21,057 bases of DNA from a virus. A program made the translations under genes and the position numbers. The stretch covers positions 1 to 21,057 of IMG/VR virus record IMGVR_UViG_3300032164_000087. The stretch is one strand, 5' to 3'. Positions 20,920 through 21,057 of the stretch are shown here, one piece after another. Below the pieces are notes generated by a model. It saw only the letters and a list, made by a program, of their open reading frames with translations. It did not search any database and had not been told where the DNA came from. Every line of letters begins with the position of its first letter. Within the stretch, counting starts at the first letter, position 1.

Positions 20920-20948
20920 AGCATATCACTATTTAGGAGTGTTGTCAA
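20920..20948 (-). promoter_or_regulatory. Promoter after the capsid-gene terminator
   Basis: Minus strand: perfect -35 TTGACA (20948-20943), 17-base spacer, -10 TATGCT (20925-20920) preceded by TGA. It lies directly downstream of the terminator and restarts transcription for the exported-protein gene; the start is near 20912. Confidence 0.75.
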
Positions 20949-20950
20949 GG

Positions 20951-20982
20951 GAAAAGAAAAGGGGACCCCTTTCGGAGTCCCC
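20951..20982 (-). terminator. Strong intrinsic terminator with GAAA loop
   Basis: Minus strand GGGGACTCC (20982-20974), loop GAAA, GGGGTCCCC (20969-20961): nine pairs including one T-G, closed by a stable GNRA tetraloop, then TTTTCTTTTC. It ends transcription of the gene that enters from the right edge. Confidence 0.9.
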
Positions 20983-21013
20983 TCAACTTTGAAACACTCT
21001 ACTGCTGGCTCAA

Positions 21014-21057
21014 TTACGCAATGTTTGCGACTTTGAGTGCTCGGTAGTACATGTTCG
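21014..21057 (-). CDS. C-terminal end of a gene, probably major capsid protein gp23
   Basis: Only the last 13 codons are inside the window: NMYYRALKVANIA and a TAA stop. The ending, aromatic pair, Arg, then alternating hydrophobics with Val-x-Asn, resembles the end of gp23 proteins of T4-type phages. A very strong terminator 30 bases downstream and the following tail-like and uvsY genes fit the place of gene 23 in T4 relatives. The piece is too short to be sure. Confidence 0.4.
   Translation of the reverse strand, partial: NMYYRALKVANIA

Noticed and set aside
1-21057. tRNA genes, CRISPR arrays and insertion sequences
   Set aside because: I looked for T-arm like GTTCGAATC blocks, regularly spaced repeats and transposase motifs on both strands and found none that could be supported by eye.

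Overview
The window is a piece of a T4-superfamily myovirus genome (a tailed, strictly lytic-type DNA phage). The evidence is a run of recognisable T4 core genes, nearly all read from the minus strand: a probable end of the major capsid gene (gp23), uvsY, uvsW, gene 55 (late sigma factor), 47 and 46 (recombination nuclease), then 45, 44, 62 and regA (sliding clamp, clamp loader, translational repressor). Sequence similarity to T4 itself is moderate and many small genes are unfamiliar, so this looks like a distant, possibly environmental, T4 relative. The host cannot be named from the sequence, but strong TTGACA/TATAAT-type promoters and full Shine-Dalgarno sites point to an ordinary sigma-70 bacterium. 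No tRNA, CRISPR array or insertion sequence was seen.

Layout in the direction of transcription (high to low coordinates). 21057-20896: likely end of the capsid gene, a strong terminator and a new promoter. 20895-19881: an exported protein and a tail-tube-like structural protein. 19880-9869: a promoter abutting uvsY starts a long, tightly overlapping unit: uvsY, uvsW, a conserved protein, gp55, a 22-residue ORF, gp47, an inserted DNA methyltransferase, gp46, peptide deformylase, an acetyltransferase-like/2-oxoglutarate oxygenase fusion, a SLOG-domain protein, three tiny or unknown genes and a VWA-domain protein flanked by a 28-bp direct repeat. 9872-6386: another promoter, then a PLP-dependent enzyme, an unknown possibly nuclease-like protein, a large DNA methyltransferase and a small protein. 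6396-3704: a promoter, a leader with a terminator, an unknown protein, dCMP deaminase, a 30-residue membrane peptide, a glycosyltransferase and a dNMP kinase. 3703-1193: promoter, then 45, 44, 62 and regA. 1192-651: a structured non-coding stretch. 650-1: an HNH-like protein behind a perfect T4-type late promoter motif, and an unknown gene that runs off the window.

How it works together. The core is replication and recombination: clamp and loader, the Rad50/Mre11-like pair gp46/47, and UvsY/UvsW for strand exchange and branch processing. gp55 directs late transcription to TATAAATA sites, one of which is in this window. Around the core is an accessory set that handles nucleotides and could alter DNA or other substrates: dCMP deaminase, dNMP kinase, two DNA methyltransferases, a glycosyltransferase, a PLP enzyme and a 2-oxoglutarate oxygenase. 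Their joint role in DNA hypermodification is an inference, not something the sequence proves. The most striking regulatory feature is a family of extended -10 promoters whose -35 box is built into, or directly against, the stop codon of the gene upstream.
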